Below, piece after piece: positions 7,736-14,703 of a DNA stretch of 17,833 nt. The notes below the pieces were generated by a model. That model saw only the letters and a list, made by a program, of their open reading frames with translations. It was not told where the DNA came from and did not search any database. The translations under genes and the position numbers were made by a program. Positions within the stretch are counted from its first letter, which is position 1. Each line of letters begins with the position of its first letter. Location: contig JAHZHS010000010.1 in assembly GCA_019420135.1 (NCBI GenBank), positions 1 through 17,833 of the forward strand. Direction: 5' to 3'. The stretch is from Oscillospiraceae bacterium. Its GTDB lineage: Bacteria; Bacillota; Clostridia; Oscillospirales; Ruminococcaceae.

Positions 7736-7779
7736 GTCCCGGCCGGAGAAAAAGGGGAAATGGCGAAATCACTTCTCCC

Positions 7780-7809
7780 TTGACAGGCGGCGGGTGGCTG
7801 TGGTAAACT
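7780..7809 (+). promoter_or_regulatory. Promoter of the DUF3793 gene
   Basis: TTGACA (7780-7785) and TAAACT (7804-7809) are 18 bp apart, with TGG directly before the -10 as an extended element. The predicted start, near 7816, coincides with the first TTAG-N6-CTAA box. The leader to the ATG at 8085 would be about 270 nt. Confidence 0.6.
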
Positions 7810-7815
7810 ACTGGT

Positions 7816-7831
7816 GTTAGCAAAAGCTAAC
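7816..7831. promoter_or_regulatory. TTAG-N6-CTAA operator-like box 1
   Basis: A perfect palindrome GTTAGC-aaaa-GCTAAC sits at the predicted transcription start. TTAG-N6-CTAA is the arrangement inside the DtxR/IdeR consensus (TTAGGTTAGCCTAA core), so a metal-dependent repressor of that family is the best guess. That assignment is inference. Confidence 0.5.
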
Positions 7832-7933
7832 GAGCGCGAAGATTTGCCCGAACCCCCGGGCAGGCCGGAAAAAATGGAAATACTTCCGTTTTGGGTGGCC
7901 GGAATGTCTCCGCGCTGTTTTTTACAGGCATGG

Positions 7934-7947
7934 TTAGCATAGACTAA
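7934..7947. promoter_or_regulatory. TTAG-N6-CTAA operator-like box 2
   Basis: TTAGC-atag-ACTAA repeats the spacing of the box at 7816-7831, 117 bp downstream. It lies just after TTTACA (7921-7926), with AT-rich sequence following, so a second, weaker promoter here is possible but not clear. Confidence 0.4.
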
Positions 7948-8084
7948 TTATTTTATACACAACACGCGGCGGTGTAATTTGTGAGGTCTGCACAACCCCC
8001 GCGGACCAGGCGCGAATACCGGAAGAGAACAAGGTGGTCATGACTTGATTTTCTCCCGGCATCGTGCAAAAAAAGGAGGCTTTT

Positions 8085-8624
8085 ATGCTGGAATCTTATC
8101 TTGTGGCCCACTGTGCGCCCACCCTGGCCAACATCAAGACGGCCAGCCTGTTCCGCTGTCCCTGCCCGGGCCCCGGTGAGCTGGAGCGCTGGCGGCAGGA
8201 GCTGGGTGGCAAGGGCATCGAGCTGACGGTGCTGCGGTGCGACGGCACCCATGTCCTGGTCTACGTCTACCGCCCTGCCCGGCTGCGGGCGGACCTCGGC
8301 CGTCCCGGGGCGGGGAGCATCCTGCGTCCCTACGGATATACCGGCACCGACCCGGAAGCCGCCCTGCACCGTCTGCGCCAGCGGCTGGCGGACGGCGGAG
8401 ACTTTCCCCATGAGATCGGGGTGTTTCTGGGCTATCCCCTGGGGGATGTGGCGGGATTCATCCGGCATGGGGGCAAAAATTGCCGCTGCATGGGCTGCTG
8501 GAAAGTCTACTGCAATGAGTGCGAGGCCCGGCGCACCTTTGCCCGCCTGAAAAAGTGCAGCGAGATCTACGGCAGACTGTGGCGGCAGGGCCGCACCGTC
8601 TCCCAGCTCACCGTGGCGGCCTGA
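8085..8624 (+). CDS. DUF3793 family protein
   Basis: A 179-residue soluble protein matching DUF3793. It has the typical N-terminus (LVAHCAPTLANIKTASLF), the central HEIGVFLGYPLGDVAGFI, and the Cys-rich C-terminal stretch with C133, C135, C138, C143 and C146 (CRCMGCWKVYCNEC), followed by a basic helix. ATG 8085 is preceded by AAAAGGAGG with 5-7 nt spacing. The family's biochemical function is unknown to me; in Clostridia these genes often lie beside feoAB or flavodoxin genes, which suggests a role in iron supply. Here no feo gene is adjacent, but two DtxR/IdeR-like boxes precede the gene, in line with iron control. The five clustered Cys could bind a metal or Fe-S cluster (inference). Confidence 0.85.
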   Translation: MLESYLVAHCAPTLANIKTASLFRCPCPGPGELERWRQELGGKGIELTVLRCDGTHVLVYVYRPARLRADLGRPGAGSILRPYGYTGTDPEAALHRLRQRLADGGDFPHEIGVFLGYPLGDVAGFIRHGGKNCRCMGCWKVYCNECEARRTFARLKKCSEIYGRLWRQGRTVSQLTVAA

Positions 8625-8642
8625 ACCGAAAACAACCCAAAG

Positions 8643-8698
8643 ACGGCGAGGTCCGGACAAGGCGAACAGCCCCGGACCCCGCCGTTCTGCGTGTTTTG
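8643..8698 (+). terminator. Probable intrinsic terminator after the DUF3793 gene
   Basis: A 14-bp stem with one mismatch (8643-8656 with 8672-8685) is followed by a weak T-stretch (TTTT at 8694-8697). The hairpin is strong but the U-run is poor, so termination efficiency is uncertain. Confidence 0.5.
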
Positions 8699-8713
8699 GG
8701 GGAGGGGAAAAAG

Positions 8714-8746
8714 CGGATACAAATCGGACGAATTTGGCCGTATAAT
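8714..8746 (+). promoter_or_regulatory. Response-regulator gene promoter with 11-bp phased direct repeats
   Basis: A perfect -10 TATAAT (8741-8746) lacks a good -35. In its place stand two 11-bp units, CGGATACAAAT (8714-8724) and CGGACGAATTT (8725-8735), end to end. This is the geometry of OmpR/PhoB-type activator boxes at activated promoters. The predicted transcript starts near 8753, which rules out the GTG at 8752 as start codon and supports GTG 8788. Confidence 0.65.
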
Positions 8747-8787
8747 AAAAGGTGAAAAAGACCATTCCGGAAAGTGAGGATCCCGCC

Positions 8788-9453
8788 GTGAAACCCATTC
8801 TCATTGTGGATGACGAGGAAGCCATCGTCAGCCTCATCAAGCGCACCCTGACGGATGCGGGTTACCCCTGTGTGGGGGTGACCAGCGGCGTGGAGGCCGC
8901 CGACCTGCTGGAAGAGAAGCACTTTGACCTGGTGGTGCTGGACGTCATGATGCCGGAGGTGGACGGCTACGATCTTTTGCGGTACATTCTGCCCACCGGC
9001 ACTCCCACCATCTTTCTGACCGCCAAGGGGGCCCTGGCCGACCGGGTGCGGGGATTGCAGATGGGGGCGGACGACTACATTGTCAAGCCCTTTGAGCCCG
9101 CCGAGCTGGTAGCCCGGGTGGAGAGCGTGCTGCGCCGGGCCGGGCGGGGGACGGTGAGCTTCACGGCCTGGGATGTGCGGGTGGATACCGCCGCCTGCCG
9201 GGTGACCAGAGGCGACCAGCCTGTGGCCCTGACGCCCAAGGAGTACGATCTGCTCATGCTGCTGCTGCGCAACCGGGGGAGCGTGCTCTACCGGGATTAC
9301 CTTTATGAGACCATCTGGGGGGAGGAGGAAATGCTGGACAACACCCGCACCCTGGACACCCATATCCAGCGCCTGCGCAAAAAGCTGGGCTGGGAGACAA
9401 AGATCACTACCATCCACCGGGTGGGCTACCGACTGGAGGGGGAGGACAGATGA
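8788..9453 (+). CDS. OmpR/PhoB-family response regulator
   Basis: A 221-residue two-domain regulator. The receiver domain (1-115) has the acidic pair D8/D9, the phospho-acceptor D52 in LVVLDVMMPEVDGYD, T79 and K100. The winged-helix DNA-binding domain (about 122-217) shows LTPKEYDLLMLLLRNRG, RTLDTHIQRLRKKLG and the C-terminal RVGYRL hairpin. GTG 8788 is chosen: GTGAGGA lies 7 nt upstream, the protein then begins VKPILIVDDEE as usual, and the earlier GTG lies at the predicted transcription start. It overlaps the following lipoprotein gene by ATGA. Its likely kinase is encoded at 12357-13823, separated by two lipoprotein genes. Probable targets are the 11-bp phased repeats at 8714 and 10859. 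Confidence 0.95.
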   Translation: MKPILIVDDEEAIVSLIKRTLTDAGYPCVGVTSGVEAADLLEEKHFDLVVLDVMMPEVDGYDLLRYILPTGTPTIFLTAKGALADRVRGLQMGADDYIVKPFEPAELVARVESVLRRAGRGTVSFTAWDVRVDTAACRVTRGDQPVALTPKEYDLLMLLLRNRGSVLYRDYLYETIWGEEEMLDNTRTLDTHIQRLRKKLGWETKITTIHRVGYRLEGEDR

Positions 9454-10862
9454 GAGGAAATCGCGTTCCGGGACTGGCGATGACGCTGGGGCTGCTGCTT
9501 GCCCTGTCCGCCTGCACGGCGGGAGGAAAGGCAACCTCTTCTACCGTCCCCACCGCCCCCGCCGGAACCGCTGAGACTGCCGGTACAGGGGGGTCGGCAG
9601 CCGCCCCGGAGGAGACCCCCGCCCCGGTGGGCTCCCTGCACATGGTCTGGGCGGGCAGCGATACCCCCAGCGCCTCCGACGGGCAGCTGTATGAAACGGC
9701 TTCCACCTATCTCTATGATCCCCGCTGCCTCACCGCCGTGGATCTGGAAACGGGAGTACAGCGGATGCTTTGCACCAAAAACGGCTGCTCCCATGACAGC
9801 TCCGACTGTGACGCCTGGATCTGTGAGGCGGGGCTGAGCCTGGCCCAGTGCGGCGGCTTTGCGGAGGACGGCAGGCTCTACCGGGTCTGCGCCACCGACC
9901 CCCACCACGGCCTGGGCGGGGCGATGCTCTCCCGGGTGGAGGTCAGCAATCCGGACGGCAGCGGCCGCACCCTGCTGTGTGAGGATTTTGTCCCCGACGG
10001 CAGCTGCATCGACATCACCTGGCTGGCGGACGAAACCGCCCTCTACGCCTGCATCCAGTCCAACCCCGGAGTGAATGAGAAAGGGGAGACCAAGAACCGG
10101 TTCACGGTAGAGCGCATCCCCAAAACGCCGGGCAGCCCGGCGGAGCTGCTCTACCAGTGGCAGAGCACCCGCACCGGCAATATGGCCGAGAGCCTGCAGG
10201 TGGCGGGTGTCAGCGGCGGGCAGCTGCTGGTGACGCTGACCGAGCTTCCCGCCGAGCACACCGGCAGCCTGGCCGGGGACTATGCCGCCAGCACCACGAC
10301 GCTGCACGTCCTGGACCTGAACACCTGCACCCTGGGAGACTCCCTGGACAGTTGGACGGTGGACAGCAGCCTTTCCCTGCAACAGATGACCAGCGGTCTG
10401 CTGTGGACCATTGACGGGGAGGGCAGCCTTGCCGCCGTGGACCCCCTCACCGGGCAGACGGTGGAACGCTGTCCCGGCATCTGGCCGGAGGGCATGGAGC
10501 CGAGAGGCGTTTTCGGGCTGTACGGCCGCCGCCTGGTGGTGGACGGCTATGACCAGGCCAACGACCGGGAACACCGGTACGTCTTTGACCTGGATACCGG
10601 CACCCTGCAGCGGGAACTGCCCGCCACCTGGTACAAGGAGGCAACCAAACCCCGGCTGCCCGCCCTCATGGCCGATGACGGGGAACACCTGATGCTCAAG
10701 GTGGAGGAACGCCCCGTCACCCGCACCACGGTGGGACAGGACGGGGCGGTGGTACAGTATCCCTCCAGCGACTCGGTCTTTGGGGTCATCCCGGCGGAGG
10801 ACTACCTGGACGGCAGCGAGGACTGGACTACCTGCACCCTGCTGCCCGCTGAGGAAAACTGA
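9450..10862 (+). CDS. Lipoprotein 1 of the two-component cluster (Cys-His-Asp motif, probable beta-propeller)
   Basis: A 470-residue secreted lipoprotein. The signal peptide MRGNRVPGLAMTLGLLLALSAC has Cys22 as lipidation site, followed by a flexible Ala/Thr/Gly/Pro linker to about residue 60. The signature C108-x4-C113-S-H-D-x3-D-C120-D-A-W follows a VDLETG turn. The rest is built of short strands with DGSGRTLL, DGRLYRV and VDLETG/DLDTG-type turns, suggestive of a beta-propeller, though this is by eye. It overlaps the regulator stop by 4 nt (ATGA), so it is translationally coupled. Paralogous to the proteins at 10959 and 14700. Function unknown; location next to a sensor kinase suggests an outside accessory or target in envelope sensing. 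Confidence 0.85.
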   Translation: MRGNRVPGLAMTLGLLLALSACTAGGKATSSTVPTAPAGTAETAGTGGSAAAPEETPAPVGSLHMVWAGSDTPSASDGQLYETASTYLYDPRCLTAVDLETGVQRMLCTKNGCSHDSSDCDAWICEAGLSLAQCGGFAEDGRLYRVCATDPHHGLGGAMLSRVEVSNPDGSGRTLLCEDFVPDGSCIDITWLADETALYACIQSNPGVNEKGETKNRFTVERIPKTPGSPAELLYQWQSTRTGNMAESLQVAGVSGGQLLVTLTELPAEHTGSLAGDYAASTTTLHVLDLNTCTLGDSLDSWTVDSSLSLQQMTSGLLWTIDGEGSLAAVDPLTGQTVERCPGIWPEGMEPRGVFGLYGRRLVVDGYDQANDREHRYVFDLDTGTLQRELPATWYKEATKPRLPALMADDGEHLMLKVEERPVTRTTVGQDGAVVQYPSSDSVFGVIPAEDYLDGSEDWTTCTLLPAEEN

Positions 10863-10936
10863 CGCAAATCCGACGCATTCCGGCCGCGGCACGGACGAAT
10901 TTCCGCCGCAGGGCCGACACATTCCCGGGATACCAT
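10859..10936 (+). promoter_or_regulatory. Internal promoter with 11/22-bp phased direct repeats
   Basis: Units in strict 11-bp register: CTGACGCAAAT (10859), CCGACGCATTC (10870), CGGACGAATTT (10892) and CCGACACATTC (10914), with two poorer units between (10881, 10903). The three best are exactly 22 bp apart. CGGACGAATTT is identical to the unit at 8725. A -10-like TACCAT (10931-10936) follows 6 bp after the last unit, the same layout as the regulator promoter. It should drive the gene for lipoprotein 2, the kinase and the genes after it. Binding by the cluster's regulator is inference. Confidence 0.6.
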
Positions 10937-10958
10937 AAGGGCAAAGGAGGGACCCCGG

Positions 10959-12323
10959 ATGAAACCATGGACCAGAAAGACCCCCGCCGTTCAGGCCGCC
11001 TGCCTGATGATGACCTTTTGCCTGACCTTCGGCCTTGCCGGCTGCGGGGCGCAGACACCGAAAGACTCTCAACCGACCGCCTCCGGCGCTGAAACTGCGG
11101 AACCAGCCGGCGGTGCTTCCCAAACCCCGGATACGGCCCAAGGGGAGATCCGCATCCTCACAAGCGGCCTTCTCCATGCTTCGGCAGGGGAGGAGGGTTT
11201 CTACCTGCCCCAGGTGGCGGGGGATGTAGTGCTGGGCACGGTGGTGGACTTTGTCACCGGGGAGCAGCGGGTGCTTTGCGACATACCCGGCTGCACCCAT
11301 GACAGCCCTGACTGCGGGGCCTGGTTGCGCAGCGCCGGGGAGCTGGGAGACCAGGCGGCCGACAGCTGCGCTCTGCTCCGGGACGGTGACACTCTGCTCT
11401 GGCTGGTCTTTGACGACCCGGTTACGGAGGGGGAGAGCTACGCCGACCTCAGTGCCCCCGACGGCAGCGGCCGCACCCGGCTGGCGGACAGCCTGCCGGC
11501 ACTCTGCCCGTCCTGGTCCAACTGGCCCAACGGCTTTTTCTCGGACGGGGAAAGCTGGTACTTCCTCACCTCCCGGGACGGTTCCGACGCCTTTCTGAGC
11601 CGCCTGGACCCGGACACCGGTGTCCTCACCACCACTGAACTGGAGGGCGGTAGCCCCGGCACCCTGATCGGCACCGACGGCGGCAGCGTCCTCTTCTGGC
11701 AGGAACGCCCCGACGGTTCCCGGCAGCTGCTGGCCCTGGACCCGGCTGCCGCCCGGGTGGAGGCGCGGGACAGCTGGCTGTCCGGCTCCGAGGTGCTGGT
11801 GGCCGCCGCCCGGGACGGCACCCTTTATGGGGTGGTACGCCAGGGGGAAAACCTTCTCCTGCAGGCGGGCCCGGCGGACGCCGACCCCGGGACCATCGCG
11901 GAACTGCCTGCCTCCCCCGACGGCGCCCGGGCCGTGGCGGCCTCCCTGACCGGCCCCTTTGAAGATACCCTGATGGTGGACCTCCACTTCCCCAACGCCG
12001 ATGACGGGGCCTCCACCCCAGCCCTGCGCTGCGGGGTGGAGCTGGACACCGGCGCCTGCCATACCCTGGAAGCTACCTGGCAGACCGACAACAGCCCGGA
12101 GCCGCCGCTTCTGCTGGCGGCGGGAGAGGATACTCTCTGGCTGGCCGTGAGCCACAGCCCCACGGAAAGTGTCACGGTGGACCCGGCAGGCACGCCCTCC
12201 CGCCAGGAGACCAGCACTGCCCAGACGGCGCTGGCCCGGGCCGCCGACTACCTGACCGGCAGCGGCGAGACCCGCCCGGTCACCACGCTGACCGGGAAAT
12301 TCACCGCCCACATTCCCCATTGA
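10959..12323 (+). CDS. Lipoprotein 2 of the two-component cluster (Cys-His-Asp motif, probable beta-propeller)
   Basis: A 454-residue lipoprotein with a signal peptide ending LAGC (Cys29), a Ser/Thr/Ala/Pro linker to about residue 60, and the cluster's signature C107-x4-C112-T-H-D-x3-D-C119-G-A-W after a VDFVTGEQR turn. Later repeats (DGESWYFLTSRDG, DPDTGVLTT, DGGSVLFW, DGTLYGV) look like successive propeller blades; by eye only. ATG 10959 follows AAAGGAGGG with 6-7 nt spacing. It lies 33 nt before the kinase gene and is probably co-transcribed with it from the promoter at 10859-10936. Diverged paralogue of the proteins at 9450 and 14700. Confidence 0.85.
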   Translation: MKPWTRKTPAVQAACLMMTFCLTFGLAGCGAQTPKDSQPTASGAETAEPAGGASQTPDTAQGEIRILTSGLLHASAGEEGFYLPQVAGDVVLGTVVDFVTGEQRVLCDIPGCTHDSPDCGAWLRSAGELGDQAADSCALLRDGDTLLWLVFDDPVTEGESYADLSAPDGSGRTRLADSLPALCPSWSNWPNGFFSDGESWYFLTSRDGSDAFLSRLDPDTGVLTTTELEGGSPGTLIGTDGGSVLFWQERPDGSRQLLALDPAAARVEARDSWLSGSEVLVAAARDGTLYGVVRQGENLLLQAGPADADPGTIAELPASPDGARAVAASLTGPFEDTLMVDLHFPNADDGASTPALRCGVELDTGACHTLEATWQTDNSPEPPLLLAAGEDTLWLAVSHSPTESVTVDPAGTPSRQETSTAQTALARAADYLTGSGETRPVTTLTGKFTAHIPH

Positions 12324-12356
12324 GCCCAACCCCATAACGAAAGGAGTGCCCCGGCC

Positions 12357-13823
12357 ATGAAGTTCTCCACCAAGCTCAGCCTGAGCTTTGCGGCCCTGCT
12401 GGCAGCCGCCCTGTGTGCGGTGGGCCTTGCCATGGTGGGCCGCAGCTTTGCCGACGGCCTGGCCTCGGCGGAACAGACTTTCAGCGCCCGGCAGTACACC
12501 GAAAAATATTCCATCGAGAGCACTATTCTCAGTCAGACCGGGTCCCCCGGAGGCGTCTACACCACCTCCTCCATGAGCAGTGCGGTGCAGAGCCTGGCCG
12601 AGCAGACCCCCGGCAGCTCTATGGCCCTCTATCTGGACGACCGCAACAGTGTTTATTCCAACCTGCCCCGGGGCATCTCCCGAACCGACCAGCTGGCGGC
12701 GCTGGAGGACGGGACCGGGCAAAGCAGCTATCTCCGTGCGGAGGGGCAGACCTGGCTGCTTCTGACCGTGCCCCTCAACATCCCCGGGGTGGATGCAGTG
12801 CTGCTCAGTGCCTATGATGTGACCGGCGTCTTTGCCAGCCGGGATGCCCAGCTGACCGCCTGGTTGGTGGCGGCGGTGGTGGTGCTGGCGGCGGGGGCCG
12901 GGGCGGCAGGAGCCGTCAGCCGGTCGCTGACCCGCCCCCTGACCCGGCTGCAGAGCGCCAGCAGCCGCATTGCGGCGGGGGACTACACCCAGCGCACCCA
13001 GGTCTCCACCGACGACGAGATCGGCGCTCTCAGCCGCAGCTTTGACGAGATGGCCGGAGCGGTGGAAAGCCGCATCGCCGCCCTGGATCAGAACGTCCGC
13101 CAGCAGAAGGATTTTATTGCAGCCTTTACCCACGAGATCAAGACCCCTATGACCAGCATGCTGGGCTATGCCGACCTCATGCGGGCCAGGCCCCAGAGCG
13201 CCGAGACCCAGCGGGAAGCCGCGGGTTATATCTTCCGGGAGACCCACCGTCTGGAGGAACTCAGCCGCAAACTGCTGGCCCTCATGGGCCTGGAAAACCT
13301 TTCCGACGGGGAGGAGAGCGCCATCCGCAAGGCACCCGTCACCGACCGGGCCCTCTTTGCCCGGCTGGACCGGGCCATGCAGACCGCCGCCCCGGACGCC
13401 GTGCCCATCCGCTGGCAGCCGGGAAACTGCACCGTGCTGGCCGACGCCGCCCTGCTGGACGATCTGCTGCGCAACCTCATTCTCAACGCCCGCCGTGCCT
13501 GTGCGGGCAAACCCGATGGCCGCGTCACCGTATCCTGCCGGGCCGAGGGAAATGATGCCGTCTTTGCGGTGCAGGATAACGGCTGCGGTATTCCGGCGGA
13601 GGATCTGCCCCGGGTGGTGGAGCCCTTTTACATGGTGGACAAGTCCCGGGCAAGGGCAGGGGGCGGCAGCGGCATCGGGCTGACCCTCTGCCAGCGCATT
13701 GCCGAGCTCCACGGCAGCCGCCTGGAATTTGCCAGCACGGTGGGGCAAGGAACTACCGTTTCCCTGCGCCTGCCCCTGCAGCCTGACCCACAGCGAGAGG
13801 AGACTGACCATGCGCCTGCATGA
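12357..13823 (+). CDS. Sensor histidine kinase (HAMP, HisKA, HATPase)
   Basis: A 488-residue membrane kinase. Helix 1 at about residues 8-28, an extracytoplasmic sensor region of about 135 residues (30-165) with no domain I recognise, helix 2 at about 167-188, then HAMP (189-243). HisKA has H259 in FTHEIKTPM. The ATP-binding domain has the N box NLILNARRA (N377), DNGCGIP (407-413), EPFYMVDKS and GGGSGIGLTL (435-444). All catalytic motifs are intact. ATG 12357 follows AAAGGAG. The gene overlaps the next one by 14 nt. It should phosphorylate the regulator at 8788-9453; the separation of the pair by two lipoprotein genes is unusual and points to a functional link between kinase and lipoproteins. 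Confidence 0.94.
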   Translation: MKFSTKLSLSFAALLAAALCAVGLAMVGRSFADGLASAEQTFSARQYTEKYSIESTILSQTGSPGGVYTTSSMSSAVQSLAEQTPGSSMALYLDDRNSVYSNLPRGISRTDQLAALEDGTGQSSYLRAEGQTWLLLTVPLNIPGVDAVLLSAYDVTGVFASRDAQLTAWLVAAVVVLAAGAGAAGAVSRSLTRPLTRLQSASSRIAAGDYTQRTQVSTDDEIGALSRSFDEMAGAVESRIAALDQNVRQQKDFIAAFTHEIKTPMTSMLGYADLMRARPQSAETQREAAGYIFRETHRLEELSRKLLALMGLENLSDGEESAIRKAPVTDRALFARLDRAMQTAAPDAVPIRWQPGNCTVLADAALLDDLLRNLILNARRACAGKPDGRVTVSCRAEGNDAVFAVQDNGCGIPAEDLPRVVEPFYMVDKSRARAGGGSGIGLTLCQRIAELHGSRLEFASTVGQGTTVSLRLPLQPDPQREETDHAPA

Positions 13824-14703
13824 GACAAAATGGATGAGCCGGTTTGCGGCACTGGAACCAAAATCACGCCGGGCAGTGATCCTCTGCGGGGCGGCGGTGG
13901 TGCTGTGCCTGGTGCTGCCTTTGGGGGTGTTTGCCCTGTGGGACGGCCTGCTGCTGGGCAATCCCCGACCCCGTCCCGATCCCGAGGGCACCCAGCCACT
14001 CTCCGACGCAGGGCGGCAGAACACCACCGCCTGCCTGCTGTATGACTGCGCCCATCTTCTGGGCATCGACCCGGCCCGGAGCAGCATCTATGACGGCTGG
14101 ACCGAACAGCCCCTGGACGGGGCCGACCTGGAAGCGGCCCAAACCCGCTGCCGGACGGTGGTGGCAGAGGCGGGGGAGCTGGGCCTGCTGGAGTCCCGGC
14201 AGACGGAGGAGATTCTTGCCCTCTTTGATGACAGTGCCTACACCCTGACGGCGGCCACCGCCCCGGCGGGCCTCACTGCCTATACCCTGAGTTATACCGG
14301 ACGCCCGGCGGAACTGGCGGAAGCCCCGGCGGACGCCGCCACCCCCGAAACGGCCGCCGCCCCCGAGACCGCCGAGCCTTCCCGCTCGGTCTGGCTTTCC
14401 ATGACGCTGACGGCGGAGGGCACCCCTCTGGCCCTGAGCTGGCAGGACAGCCGGGCCCCCTGGGGCGCCCAACTGCCGGAGGACGCCCTGGACGGGGCCC
14501 TCACCCTGATGGGGGTGGAGGACTTTCCCGACTGGCAGCTGCTGGACTGGTCCGACCGCCTGCCCGATGCGGGACAGTGTGCCTACTCGCCCCAGGCCCA
14601 GCTGTATGTCAGCGTCAACCGCAACAGCGGCCTGAGCATCACCGCCGCCAGCATGACGGAGGAGGAACTGGCCGGCATCTACGGGGAGGAGGATTCCCAA
14701 TGA
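13810..14703 (+). CDS. Single-pass membrane protein of the two-component cluster, function unknown
   Basis: A 297-residue protein with a short basic cytoplasmic N-terminus, one hydrophobic helix at about residues 22-46 and an outside domain of about 250 residues. Within that domain a low-complexity Ala/Glu/Pro/Thr linker (about residues 168-191) separates an N-terminal helical part from a C-terminal alpha/beta part. No Cys-His-Asp signature is present, unlike the lipoproteins. ATG 13810 follows GAGAGGAG with 7 nt spacing and overlaps the kinase end; a longer frame from 13699 would run deep into the kinase gene without a ribosome site. Its stop overlaps the next start (ATGA). I do not recognise a family. 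The genetic position suggests a partner of kinase or lipoproteins. Confidence 0.8.
   Translation: MRLHETKWMSRFAALEPKSRRAVILCGAAVVLCLVLPLGVFALWDGLLLGNPRPRPDPEGTQPLSDAGRQNTTACLLYDCAHLLGIDPARSSIYDGWTEQPLDGADLEAAQTRCRTVVAEAGELGLLESRQTEEILALFDDSAYTLTAATAPAGLTAYTLSYTGRPAELAEAPADAATPETAAAPETAEPSRSVWLSMTLTAEGTPLALSWQDSRAPWGAQLPEDALDGALTLMGVEDFPDWQLLDWSDRLPDAGQCAYSPQAQLYVSVNRNSGLSITAASMTEEELAGIYGEEDSQ

Larger units (their letters stand above)
7736..8084 (+). other. Intergenic region and long leader upstream of the DUF3793 gene
   Basis: No convincing gene is present in these 349 bp. The stretch holds a promoter (7780-7809), two TTAG-N6-CTAA boxes (7816-7831 and 7934-7947) and about 270 nt of leader sequence. 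A 22-codon frame from ATG 7874 to TAG 7942 lies in the leader but has no clear ribosome site. The last 14 nt before the DUF3793 start contain a strong AGGAGG site. Confidence 0.5.

Noticed and set aside
7816..7831. Fur box
   Set aside because: The classic Fur pattern (GATAATGATAATCATTATC) is not seen; TTAG-N6-CTAA fits DtxR/IdeR geometry better.
8752..8787. Earlier GTG start (8752) for the response regulator
   Set aside because: It would lie at the predicted transcription start 6 nt after the -10 box; GTG 8788 has a ribosome site and gives the usual N-terminus.
10859..10936. Short CRISPR-like array, because three repeats are exactly 22 bp apart
   Set aside because: Units are about 11-14 bp, imperfect, with 8-11 bp between them, and no cas genes are near. 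Position just before a -10 fits regulator sites.
9426..14087. A 1553-codon open frame on the minus strand
   Set aside because: It runs antisense through the regulator, two lipoproteins, kinase and membrane protein genes, each with clear motifs, signal peptides and ribosome sites. Its composition is Gly/Arg/Pro/Gln rich with no domains; it reflects few stop codons in GC-rich DNA.
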